The notes below the pieces were generated by a model. The model made no database searches. It was not told the DNA's origin and was given only the letters and a program-made list of their open reading frames with translations. A stretch of 9,091 nt of DNA from Candidatus Woesearchaeota archaeon (GTDB lineage Archaea; Nanobdellota; Nanobdellia; Woesearchaeales; GW2011-AR4): contig JACQSQ010000082.1 in the NCBI GenBank assembly GCA_016211245.1, forward strand, positions 1-9,091, written 5' to 3'. The first letter of the stretch is position 1; the number at the start of each line of letters is the position of its first letter. The position numbers and the translations under genes were made by a program. Shown in pieces: positions 1-6,186 of this stretch.

Positions 1-1
1 A

Positions 2-514
2 TTTTATATTATGCAGTCTATATCAAATTATTTTGTATATAAAGAAGCCTATAGCAAATTTCCTTTCCCATTATTTGGAAATAACTTTGTTATCTTTTTC
101 CTCATAATCGGGATAATATTTTTGCCATTGGCACTCCTTGTTTCAGCGTCTTTATTACATTTAAGCTTAAGGATTCTAAAAACTAAATCAGTCTTCAGCC
201 AAAACATAAAAGTTTTTATTTACCCGATGATTTTAACTTATCCGATATCTATAATCTTGTCGGTGACGAATTCACTTATTAAAAACTTATATTTGCAAAA
301 CGCATTAGGATTTATACTTGGAATTGGCTTATTTGTATGGGGTATAGTTTTAACAGTAAAAGGCATCTCAGAATTTTATAAGATTAAAACCGGAAGAGCT
401 GTTGGAGCTTATTTTTTGATTTTTGGAATAATCTTAGGCGTGATTGTGCTAATAATTATCTTAATAATTTTAATAATGCTGCTTGTGATAGCATTTAGCA
501 AATTAATAAAATGA
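2..514 (+). CDS. Yip1-like multi-pass membrane protein, 5' partial
   Basis: The reading frame is open from the first bases of the window, and the first ATG (11) falls in what looks like a loop before a membrane helix, so the gene very probably starts upstream. From that ATG, hydrophobic segments lie at about residues 26-50, 67-87, 97-118 and 130-163. The stretch after the third, with the motif KGISEFYKIKTGRA followed by a final helix, resembles the C-terminal half of the Yip1 family of small integral membrane proteins. Family members usually have one more N-terminal helix, which fits a truncation by the window edge. No catalytic motif is visible and the function is unknown. The TGA stop (512-514) overlaps an ATG at 511 that opens a ten-codon remnant resembling the start of purP, so this gene may once have been translationally coupled to purP. 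The family call is by eye and moderate; the membrane character is certain. Confidence 0.65.
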   Translation, partial: FYIMQSISNYFVYKEAYSKFPFPLFGNNFVIFFLIIGIIFLPLALLVSASLLHLSLRILKTKSVFSQNIKVFIYPMILTYPISIILSVTNSLIKNLYLQNALGFILGIGLFVWGIVLTVKGISEFYKIKTGRAVGAYFLIFGIILGVIVLIIILIILIMLLVIAFSKLIK

Positions 515-537
515 TAACCCAAAAACAAGTATCAAAA
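501..537 (+). repeat. Direct repeat, upstream copy (pairs with 1543-1579)
   Basis: This 37-bp stretch matches 1543-1579 at 33 positions without gaps; the differences are at 504, 516, 517 and 529. Similarity stops abruptly on both sides. The two copies bracket the promoter, the nucleotidyltransferase gene and the HEPN gene, giving a repeat-to-repeat unit of about 1.04 kb. Confidence 0.7.
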
Positions 538-543
538 CAATAA
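511..543 (+). pseudogene. Vestigial copy of the purP start (10 codons, then TAA)
   Basis: The ATG at 511 overlaps the stop of the preceding membrane-protein gene and reads MITQKQVSKQ before a TAA at 541. The intact purP at 1553 begins MIAQKQISKI, so seven of the first nine residues agree. In those nine codons there are three base differences: one silent (ATA/ATT) and two giving conservative changes (Thr/Ala, Val/Ile). The similarity extends into the ten bases upstream of the ATG. I read this as the leftover 5' end of an original purP that was directly coupled to the upstream gene before the nucleotidyltransferase/HEPN module arrived. A chance match in A-rich DNA is the main alternative. Confidence 0.55.
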
Positions 544-553
544 CAAGCGATAA

Positions 554-562
554 CTTTAAATA
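554..562 (+). promoter_or_regulatory. TATA box for the nucleotidyltransferase/HEPN(-purP-guaA) unit
   Basis: CTTTAAATA is a good archaeal TATA box. Its centre lies about 29 bp before the ATG at 587, so transcription would begin at or next to the start codon, giving a leaderless mRNA; no Shine-Dalgarno sequence is seen. The four genes downstream overlap or are one base apart, so this promoter probably drives the unit through guaA. Confidence 0.65.
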
Positions 563-605
563 TCAGTTGATATTTTATAATATCAGATGAAAACTTATAA
601 TATCA
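558..605 (+). promoter_or_regulatory. Candidate operator: inverted repeat plus 20-bp-phased ATATCA repeats
   Basis: A perfect inverted repeat, AAATATCA-GT-TGATATTT (558-575), overlaps the TATA box. The half-site AATATCA recurs at 559, 579 and 599, exactly 20 bp apart, which is about two helical turns. The last copy lies inside the first codons of the gene. The downstream pair share the longer direct repeat TTATAATATCA (575-585 and 595-605). The protein encoded next has an N-terminal winged helix, so autorepression at this site is a natural inference. The DNA is AT-rich and ATATCA also occurs singly elsewhere in the window, so the phasing and the palindrome are the real evidence. Confidence 0.5.
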
Positions 606-1120
606 AAGAGAAGATAAAGGAGTATTTTTTCATGAATCCCACAGCCAAGCTAAGGGTAAGGCAGATAGAAAGAGAGATGAATCTGCCATTGCCGTCTGTA
701 ATAAGGTACTGCAAAGAACTGGAAAAAGAAGAAATCTTAAAGAAAGAGTCTATTTCAGGAGTATCTGCCTATTCGGCAGACAGGGCTTCAAAGAAATTTC
801 TGCTCGCAAAAAGATTGTTTAACATAAAGCTGATTTTTGAATCGGGCTTGATGGACTACATTGTCAAGGGATATTTTAACCCTGTTATCGTGCTTTTTGG
901 CTCTTATTCAAAGGGCGAGGATATTGAAGACAGCGATATTGACTTGTATATAGAAACCCAAAAAAAGCAGGATTTCAATCTCAAAAAATTTGAGAAAATT
1001 CTTCACCGCAGGATACAGATATTTAATTTTAGGAATATTAGGGAAGTTTCAAATCATCATTTATCCAACAACATAATAAATGGGATAACACTTAACAATT
1101 TTTTGGAGGCGTTCAGATGA
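587..1120 (+). CDS. Winged-helix + minimal nucleotidyltransferase protein (MntA-like antitoxin)
   Basis: This 177-residue protein has two parts. Residues about 5-65 look like a winged helix-turn-helix (recognition-helix region NLPLPSVIRYCKELEKEEIL). Residues about 97-150 are a minimal nucleotidyltransferase fold with the signature GSYSKG (105-110) and SDIDL (116-120); Asp117 and Asp119 are the expected metal ligands. The third carboxylate, usually in a following V-D-x strand, is not obvious: the matching strand reads RIQIFNF. In MntA/HepT systems the nucleotidyltransferase AMPylates a tyrosine of the HEPN partner and neutralises it; whether this protein does so is inference. It overlaps the HEPN gene by four bases (ATGA), the usual order for this pair. 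The fused DNA-binding domain suggests that it also represses its own promoter, where phased repeats are seen. The start at 587 is supported by the TATA spacing. Confidence 0.85.
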   Translation: MKTYNIKEKIKEYFFMNPTAKLRVRQIEREMNLPLPSVIRYCKELEKEEILKKESISGVSAYSADRASKKFLLAKRLFNIKLIFESGLMDYIVKGYFNPVIVLFGSYSKGEDIEDSDIDLYIETQKKQDFNLKKFEKILHRRIQIFNFRNIREVSNHHLSNNIINGITLNNFLEAFR

Positions 1121-1551
1121 AAGAATCTACTTGGACTGAATGCCTGAATTACAGCAGCGCAATCAAAATAACTCCTGATAAAGAGAAAGCTGAGTCATTA
1201 ATAGAAACTGCTGAAAGCAGGATACAAGTTTCCACGAAAGAGTTGACTGAAAAAAACGCTAATTTTGTGTTTGAAGATTACTATTCGTCTATTTTGGAGT
1301 TGGTTCATGCAGTAGTCATTTTAGACGGATATAAAGTTAATAATCACATTTGCCTGGGATATTACATCAGAGACATATTGAAAAATGAAGATTTGTTTAG
1401 GCTATTTGATGATTGCAGGTTTAAGAGAAATTCATTGGTTTATTATGGCAAAAGAATGGACTTTGAAACAGCAAAAGATTCTATAGAAAAGGCTAAGAGA
1501 CTGGTTAAAGAATTAAAGAGCATTATTACTGAAAAACTGAGGAATAAATAA
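1117..1551 (+). CDS. HEPN-domain protein (HepT-like toxin candidate)
   Basis: This 144-residue, mostly helical protein overlaps the nucleotidyltransferase gene by ATGA. It fits a HEPN four-helix bundle, with a central hydrophobic helix (about residues 56-72, LELVHAVVILDGY) and the late motif RNSLVYYGK starting at Arg104, then an amphipathic C-terminal helix. Classical HepT RNases carry R-N-x-L-V-H-x-Y. Here the catalytic histidine position is Tyr109, followed by Tyr110 and Gly111, so the Rx4H nuclease motif is altered. It may be an inactive or AMPylation-dependent variant, or belong to an archaeal HEPN subgroup in which tyrosine is normal. Its TAA stop is one base before the purP ATG, so it is probably co-transcribed and translationally coupled to purP. 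The fold and pairing are well supported; toxicity is not shown by sequence. Confidence 0.78.
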   Translation: MKESTWTECLNYSSAIKITPDKEKAESLIETAESRIQVSTKELTEKNANFVFEDYYSSILELVHAVVILDGYKVNNHICLGYYIRDILKNEDLFRLFDDCRFKRNSLVYYGKRMDFETAKDSIEKAKRLVKELKSIITEKLRNK

Positions 1552-1579
1552 AATGATTGCCCAAAAACAAATATCAAAA
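1543..1579 (+). repeat. Direct repeat, downstream copy (HEPN end / purP start)
   Basis: This is the partner of 501-537. It contains the last two codons and the TAA of the HEPN gene, the one-base gap and the first nine codons of purP. Because it lies within functional coding sequence it is the copy under constraint, while the upstream copy ends in a stop codon. Confidence 0.7.
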
Positions 1580-2680
1580 ATTTTGGAAGCATACGACAAG
1601 AAAAACCTAACCATCGGTGTGCTCGGCGGCCATAGTGCTTTGGATGTCTGCAGAGGAGCTCATTCTCACGGATTTAAAACCCTAGTTGTAGCACAAAAAG
1701 GAAGGGAAAAAACTTATACAAAATATTTCAAAAGAAGGGAAGGAATAGGCTTTGTTGATGATGTTATAATCGTTAACAAATTTTCTGACATCACAAAAAA
1801 AGAAGTTCAGGAAGAGTTGAGGAAAAGAAACACAATCTTCGTCCATAACAGGTATTTCTGGGTTTACTGCAATTTCAAGGATGTAGAAAATAAGTTTTTA
1901 GTTCCAATCTATGGCACAAGAAACATGGTTAAGCTGGAAGAAAGGGACGTTCCGAAAAACCAGTATTACCTTCTTGAGAAAGCAGGAATAAGGACGCCAA
2001 AACTATTCAAAGACCCGAAGAAAATTGACAGGCTGGTGATTGTTAAAGTTGCAGAAGCTAAAAGAGGTTACGAAAGAGCATTCTTTTTGTGCTCAAGCTA
2101 CAAAGACTACAAAGAAAAGTCAGATGAATTATTGAATAAACAGATTATAACAAAAGCTGATTTAAATAAAGCGGTTATTGAGGAATATGCAATCGGAGCA
2201 CAGGTTAATTTCAATTTCTTTTACAGCCCGTTGACAAATGAATTGGAGTTGATGGGAACAGATGCAAGAAGGCAGACAAATCTGGACGGGCTCTTAAGAT
2301 TGCCGGCTGCTGAGCAGATGGAAGTCCTGAAGTATGTCAGGCCAAAATACATTGAGACGGGGCATTTTAATGTGACAGTCAAAGAATCTTTGCTGGAGAA
2401 AATATTTGACCTCGGGGGGAAGTTTGTCGCAGCATGCAAGAAAGAGCATCATGTCGGAATTATCGGCCCATTCGCATTGCAAGGTGCAGTCGTTGCGGAA
2501 GAAGGCAAGGAAGATATTGTTATTTTTGATGTTTCAATGAGAATTCCAGGAAGCCCCGGAACATTGTTCACGCCTTATTCGGGGTATTTGTATGGGTTTT
2601 CAATAAGCTATGGGGAAAGAATAGTGATAGAGATAAGAAAGGCAGTCGAAGAAGGAAAATTGGACACTATTTGTACGTAA
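1553..2680 (+). CDS. purP: FAICAR synthetase PurP (formate-dependent AICAR formyltransferase)
   Basis: PurP is the archaeal ATP-grasp ligase that makes FAICAR from AICAR, formate and ATP, replacing the folate-dependent PurH transformylase. The 375-residue length is close to the family norm. Recognisable blocks in order: GVLGGHSALDVCRGA (22-36, with family-typical His27), the VDDVIIVNKFSDI strand (68-80), FLVPIYGTRN (115-124), VIVKVAEAKRG in the ATP-grasp core (162-172), IEEYAIGAQVNFNFFYSPL (209-227), IIGPFALQ (303-310) and FDVSMRIPGSPGT (325-337) carrying the metal-binding end of the ATP site. The start follows the HEPN stop by one base (TAAAATG), without a Shine-Dalgarno sequence, so coupled translation is likely; guaA follows with an identical junction. 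A truncated copy of its first codons lies at 511, on the other side of the nucleotidyltransferase/HEPN module. Confidence 0.96.
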   Translation: MIAQKQISKILEAYDKKNLTIGVLGGHSALDVCRGAHSHGFKTLVVAQKGREKTYTKYFKRREGIGFVDDVIIVNKFSDITKKEVQEELRKRNTIFVHNRYFWVYCNFKDVENKFLVPIYGTRNMVKLEERDVPKNQYYLLEKAGIRTPKLFKDPKKIDRLVIVKVAEAKRGYERAFFLCSSYKDYKEKSDELLNKQIITKADLNKAVIEEYAIGAQVNFNFFYSPLTNELELMGTDARRQTNLDGLLRLPAAEQMEVLKYVRPKYIETGHFNVTVKESLLEKIFDLGGKFVAACKKEHHVGIIGPFALQGAVVAEEGKEDIVIFDVSMRIPGSPGTLFTPYSGYLYGFSISYGERIVIEIRKAVEEGKLDTICT

Positions 2681-2681
2681 A

Positions 2682-4220
2682 ATGATTTTAGTACTTGATT
2701 TTGGCGGGCAATATGCGCACATCATTGCAAGAAGAGTCAGGGAGCTTGGGGTTTATTCTGATGTAAAGCCATGCGATATTACTTTGTCAGAAATCGGAAA
2801 ATTAGGGCCAGATGGAATCATACTTTCAGGCGGCCCGTCAAGCGTTTACGAGCATAATGCGCCTTTAATGAATAAAAAAGTCCTAGACCTGAAAATCCCG
2901 ATATTGGGGATTTGCTACGGCGAGCAGCTTATAGGAAAACTTGTTGGAGGGACTGTGCTGCCCGGGAAGCAAAAAGAGTTTGGCAAAAAAACGCTTTATC
3001 TTAAAAAACCTGGAAGGATATTAAAAGGGCTGGCAAGGCAGGAGCAGGTATGGATGTCCCATGGGGATTTGGTTGCAGAGCTCCCCAAGGACTTTGAGGT
3101 TCTGGCGTCTACAGACACTTGCAAAATTGCTGCATTTGAAAATGAAAAAAGGAAGCTTTACGGGATACAATTTCATGCAGAAGTTGCGCATACGCCAAGC
3201 GGCAACCAGATTCTAAAAAATTTTATATTTGAGGCCTGCAAAGCCAAGAAAGACTGGGAAATAAAAGATTTGCCAAGAAAATTAGTCAAGGAAATAAGGA
3301 AAGAGGTAAAAGGAAATTTGGTTATAATGGGGGTTTCAGGAGGCGTGGACAGCACAGTTGCAGCAACTTTGCTCCATAGGGCGATAGGCAACAAGCTTTA
3401 CTGCGTGTTTGTTGACCATGGGTTGATAAGAAAGAACGAGCTTGAGGAAGTTAAGGATTTTTTTGAAAAAAAGCTTAACTTCAGGCATTTCCTTGTTGTA
3501 GACGCTTCAAAAACATTTTTGGAAAGATTGAATGGAGTTAAAGAGCCAGAGGAAAAGAGGAGGATCATTGGGCATGCTTTCATTGAGGTCTTTGAGGGCA
3601 AAGTAATAGAACTGGAGAAAAAGCACAGGGGCATAAAATTTCTTGGGCAGGGCACAATTTATCCTGACCGGATCGAGAGCGCGCAGCCAAGCAAATACGC
3701 CTCAAAAATCAAAAGCCACCATAATCTGACGCTTCCAGAAAATATGAAGCTCAAAGTTATTGAGCCATTGAAGGATTTTTATAAGGATGAGGTAAGAAAA
3801 CTTGGAAAAGAGCTGAAAGTTCCGGATGAAATCCTGGACAGGCACCCGTTTCCAGGGCCCGGATTGTCAATAAGGATTCTTGGGGAAGTGACTGAAGAAA
3901 GGCTGAAAATTTTGAAAGAAGTCGATTACATTTTCATCGAAGAGCTTAAAAATTCCGGCTACTATGACAAGGCATGGCAGGCATTTGCCGCTTTGATACC
4001 TGTAAAAACAGTCGGTGTGATGGGCGATGCAAGGACTTATGAATATATCATATCATTGCGCGCAGTTACAAGCGTTGATGCGATGACGGCAGACTGGGCA
4101 AAGATTCCGCACGAATTGCTGGAAATGATTTCAAACAGGATCATAAACGAAGTTCGCGGAGTTAACAGGGTCTTATATGACATCAGCCAGAAGCCGCCTG
4201 CTACTATAGAGTATGAATAA
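2682..4220 (+). CDS. guaA: GMP synthase (glutamine-hydrolysing), single-chain GuaA
   Basis: GuaA converts XMP, glutamine and ATP to GMP in the cytosol. The 512-residue chain carries all three parts. The class I glutamine amidotransferase domain is residues 1-185, with nucleophile Cys78 in GICYGEQ and His165/Glu167 in IQFHAEV, where most relatives have FHPEV. The ATP pyrophosphatase domain follows, with the P-loop SGGVDS at 219-224. The C-terminal dimerisation domain includes DRHPFPGPGL and ends with the family-typical KPPATIEYE. In many archaea the two activities are separate proteins (GuaAa and GuaAb), so the fused bacterial-type form is worth noting. It starts one base after the purP stop (TAAAATG), so both genes are probably one translationally coupled unit joining late purine steps. 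No frameshift or truncation is seen. Confidence 0.97.
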   Translation: MILVLDFGGQYAHIIARRVRELGVYSDVKPCDITLSEIGKLGPDGIILSGGPSSVYEHNAPLMNKKVLDLKIPILGICYGEQLIGKLVGGTVLPGKQKEFGKKTLYLKKPGRILKGLARQEQVWMSHGDLVAELPKDFEVLASTDTCKIAAFENEKRKLYGIQFHAEVAHTPSGNQILKNFIFEACKAKKDWEIKDLPRKLVKEIRKEVKGNLVIMGVSGGVDSTVAATLLHRAIGNKLYCVFVDHGLIRKNELEEVKDFFEKKLNFRHFLVVDASKTFLERLNGVKEPEEKRRIIGHAFIEVFEGKVIELEKKHRGIKFLGQGTIYPDRIESAQPSKYASKIKSHHNLTLPENMKLKVIEPLKDFYKDEVRKLGKELKVPDEILDRHPFPGPGLSIRILGEVTEERLKILKEVDYIFIEELKNSGYYDKAWQAFAALIPVKTVGVMGDARTYEYIISLRAVTSVDAMTADWAKIPHELLEMISNRIINEVRGVNRVLYDISQKPPATIEYE

Positions 4221-4233
4221 TAATGCATAGTAT

Positions 4234-4240
4234 TTTATAT
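4234..4240 (+). promoter_or_regulatory. TATA box for the zinc-ribbon/cold-shock pair
   Basis: TTTATAT is centred about 25 bp before the ATG at 4262, the right distance for leaderless transcription starting at that codon. This favours 4262 over the in-frame ATG at 4223, which would lie upstream of the promoter. Confidence 0.6.
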
Positions 4241-4261
4241 CCCAGAAATATCTTGCTTACT

Positions 4262-4414
4262 ATGAGAAAAACCGCACCAAAGAAAAAACTGTACAAGATA
4301 ATAGGAATGTGCAGGCATTGCAGGGAAAGATTTGTTGTTGACATGGGGCAAAAGTATGCTTCAAGAAACTATTGCAAAAAATGCACAGACAATTTCAAGA
4401 AAGGGAGGAACTAG
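4262..4414 (+). CDS. Small zinc-ribbon protein, 50 residues
   Basis: This small basic protein has two CxxC pairs, MCRHC (Cys17, Cys20) and YCKKC (Cys38, Cys41), separated by 17 residues, as expected for one zinc ribbon binding a single Zn2+. Lysines and arginines are abundant at both ends (RKTAPKKK and NFKKGRN), which would suit nucleic-acid or ribosome binding, but I do not recognise the family. The start at 4262 is chosen because a TATA box sits 25 bp upstream; an upstream in-frame ATG at 4223 would add 13 residues unlike the rest. Its TAG stop is one base before the ATG of the cold-shock gene, so the two are probably co-expressed and may share an RNA-related role. Confidence 0.75.
   Translation: MRKTAPKKKLYKIIGMCRHCRERFVVDMGQKYASRNYCKKCTDNFKKGRN
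4403..4408 (+). promoter_or_regulatory. Shine-Dalgarno site deciding the cold-shock gene start
   Basis: GGGAGG lies seven bases before the ATG at 4416, inside the last codons of the zinc-ribbon gene. It is the clearest ribosome binding site in the window and rules out a longer start at 4332. Confidence 0.8.
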
Positions 4415-4415
4415 A

Positions 4416-4610
4416 ATGGTTGAAGGAACAGTAAAATTTTTTAACAGCATGAAGCATTTCGGCTTCATAATAGGAGATGATGGGCAGGATTATTTTGTGC
4501 ATGCAAGCGGGTTAAAGGAAGGAACTTCTATAACAGAAGGAGATAAGGTTTCTTTTAAGGTTGTTGAGGGCGAAAAGGGGCTGAAGGCCGAGGAAGTCGA
4601 GAAGTTGTAG
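4416..4610 (+). CDS. csp: Cold-shock-domain RNA-binding protein (CspA family)
   Basis: This 64-residue protein is a complete single cold-shock domain, an OB-fold that binds single-stranded RNA or DNA and acts as an RNA chaperone. The N-terminal block MVEGTVKFFN is typical. RNP1 reads KHFGFI (13-18) where most members have KGFGFI, and RNP2 reads DYFVHAS (25-31), keeping the Phe and His that stack on bases. The end GLKAEEVEKL matches the usual last strand. The start is fixed by the GGGAGG site seven bases upstream. It follows the zinc-ribbon gene by one base and converges with purF, whose stop lies only six bases away. Cold-shock proteins are patchy in archaea, so bacterial origin by transfer is possible but not shown. 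Confidence 0.95.
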   Translation: MVEGTVKFFNSMKHFGFIIGDDGQDYFVHASGLKEGTSITEGDKVSFKVVEGEKGLKAEEVEKL

Positions 4611-4612
4611 TA

Positions 4613-4618
4613 TTTTTT
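4613..4618 (+). terminator. T-run terminator after the cold-shock gene
   Basis: Six T residues directly after the TAG stop fit an archaeal oligo-T terminator. The run overlaps the TAA stop of the convergent purF by two bases; no T-run is seen for purF in the other direction. Confidence 0.5.
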
Positions 4619-6155
4619 AGCACGCATAAGTCCTTTCTTTTATGCCTTTTCTATAATTCTCCCAAGCTTTCTGATAAAGTTTTTTGCCCCACGGCGTCGG
4701 ATATTCGCCTGTAATACATGCCATGCACAAGTCCTTTGCAGGCTTGCCGATGCTTCTTACCAGGCCGCTTATCGGCTGGTATTCCAATGAGTCAGCTCCC
4801 AAATCCTTGGAAATCTGCTTTATTATTTCTTTTGAAACATACCCTTTTTTTGGGCCTTTTTCGTATTTTGGTATGAGCAACTCGGATACTGTTGACATGT
4901 CAATTCCATAAAAGCACGGCCCTCTTATTGGCGGGCACGAAATTCTTACATGCACTTCTTTTGCCCCTCCAACTTTTTTAACATAATTGACCAATTGCTT
5001 TGTAGTAGAGCCCCTGACTATGCTGTCATCCACAAGGATGACTTTTTTGCCGTGCATTATCTCCTTCAAGGCGGTGTACTTGCTTTGCACCCTGTCTTCC
5101 CTTCCGGTGCCTTCAATGAATGTTCTGCCGACAAACCTGTTTCTGATCAAGCCTTCTGCCGACGGGACCTTGAGCTCATAAGCCATTGAGTCTCCAGCTG
5201 CTTTTGCGGTGTCCGGCACAGGCACTATCACATAACCATCATCAATTTTTTCAGTTTCCTGCCTTGCCAGCTCCTTTCCGAGATTGGTCCTTGTTATGTA
5301 AACAGACTGGTCGTCGAGAACAGAACTGACATTGGCAAAATAGACCCACTCAAACATGCAATGGGCTTTTTTTGGGCTTTCGGCGTACTTTACCACCCTT
5401 ACATTTCCATTATTTATGTATATCAAATGCCCAGGGGGAAGATGCTTGTATTCTGTTACACCGCAGTTGATTAAAGCGTTTGATTCAGAAGCAGCAAGGA
5501 ACATGTCATCTTTCCATCCATAAACAATCGGACGGAAACCGTAAGGGTCACGAAGAATAATCATTTCGCCGAAGGCGTTGATAAAAGCGATGTTGAAGCA
5601 CCCATCGAGCTTTTGCGCCAGGCGCGAAAAAGCCTTGACCAGATTTGGCCTGATGGAGTTTCTCAGCTCCCGGGAAATATAATGCATCAGGATCTCAGTG
5701 TCAGTGTTATAGACAATATGGTAATCTGCATTTTCAGTCAGGTGCTGCCTTAGCTCCGTATAGTTGGCAAGATTGCCGTTCCAGCAGAAGCTGAACCATT
5801 TCCACTTTCTTCCATGGTGCCTTTCAAATGGCTGTGCTAGGCTCCTGTCCTCGCTTCCGGATGTGGCGTACCTAACATGACCTATGCCCTTGTTGCCCGC
5901 GTACCTTTTAAACAGGTCCAAAGACTGGGTTCTGTCGCTTGTTTTGAAGACCTCATTGACTGTGCCTAAATCCTTGTAAGTGTCAAGAACTTGCATCCTG
6001 CTGGGGTTAAAGGTTGTCACGCCGGAGCTTAATTGACCACGATTTTGCTGGTTTAGAAGAAGCTTGTATAGGTAGAATAGGGCTCTGTTCGAGGCATCGC
6101 CGTTTGGTTTTATGTATACGGCGGCTATAGCACAATTATGCATTGCTTCTGACAT
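4617..6155 (-). CDS. purF: Amidophosphoribosyltransferase PurF
   Basis: PurF commits PRPP to purine synthesis by making 5-phosphoribosylamine with glutamine-derived ammonia. The 512-residue protein has an N-terminal Ntn-type glutaminase domain and a C-terminal phosphoribosyltransferase domain. Seen motifs: presumed nucleophile Cys8 (HNCAIAAVY), RGQLSSG (39-45), IGHVRYATSG (91-100), WNGN (125-128), RDPYGFRP (202-209), FVGRTFI (341-347) and the PRPP loop VDDSIVRGST (375-384). Cys266, Cys414, Cys477 and Cys480 match the four [4Fe-4S] ligands of the Bacillus-type enzyme. The nucleophile follows seven residues (or three from Met5), so a propeptide must be removed to expose it. The usual CGI is CAI here and the His before NGN is Trp. 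A short leader with GGGTGG precedes the ATG. It is divergent from purD across 124 bases. Confidence 0.95.
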   Translation of the reverse strand: MSEAMHNCAIAAVYIKPNGDASNRALFYLYKLLLNQQNRGQLSSGVTTFNPSRMQVLDTYKDLGTVNEVFKTSDRTQSLDLFKRYAGNKGIGHVRYATSGSEDRSLAQPFERHHGRKWKWFSFCWNGNLANYTELRQHLTENADYHIVYNTDTEILMHYISRELRNSIRPNLVKAFSRLAQKLDGCFNIAFINAFGEMIILRDPYGFRPIVYGWKDDMFLAASESNALINCGVTEYKHLPPGHLIYINNGNVRVVKYAESPKKAHCMFEWVYFANVSSVLDDQSVYITRTNLGKELARQETEKIDDGYVIVPVPDTAKAAGDSMAYELKVPSAEGLIRNRFVGRTFIEGTGREDRVQSKYTALKEIMHGKKVILVDDSIVRGSTTKQLVNYVKKVGGAKEVHVRISCPPIRGPCFYGIDMSTVSELLIPKYEKGPKKGYVSKEIIKQISKDLGADSLEYQPISGLVRSIGKPAKDLCMACITGEYPTPWGKKLYQKAWENYRKGIKERTYAC

Positions 6156-6158
6156 CTT

Positions 6159-6164
6159 CCACCC
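6159..6164 (-). promoter_or_regulatory. Possible ribosome binding site of purF
   Basis: On the minus strand GGGTGG lies three bases before the ATG at 6155. The spacing is short, so the alternative start at Met5 (6143) stays open; both starts leave Cys8 to be exposed by processing. Confidence 0.4.
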
Positions 6165-6186
6165 TTTTGGTAGCCGTGCACATGTT

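Noticed and set aside
501..1579. Insertion sequence with target-site duplication
   Set aside because: No transposase and no terminal inverted repeats are seen, and 37 bp with four mismatches is long for a simple target duplication; a recombination scar fits better.
3173..3655. Antisense open frames inside guaA, and similar ones inside purP, purF, purD and the last genes
   Set aside because: They lie opposite strongly conserved coding sequence, have no recognisable domains or start signals, and reflect codon bias.
4332..4415. Longer start (4332) for the cold-shock gene, adding 28 residues
   Set aside because: GGGAGG lies seven bases before the ATG at 4416, the family begins at MVEGTVKFFN, and the extra segment overlaps the zinc-ribbon gene out of frame.
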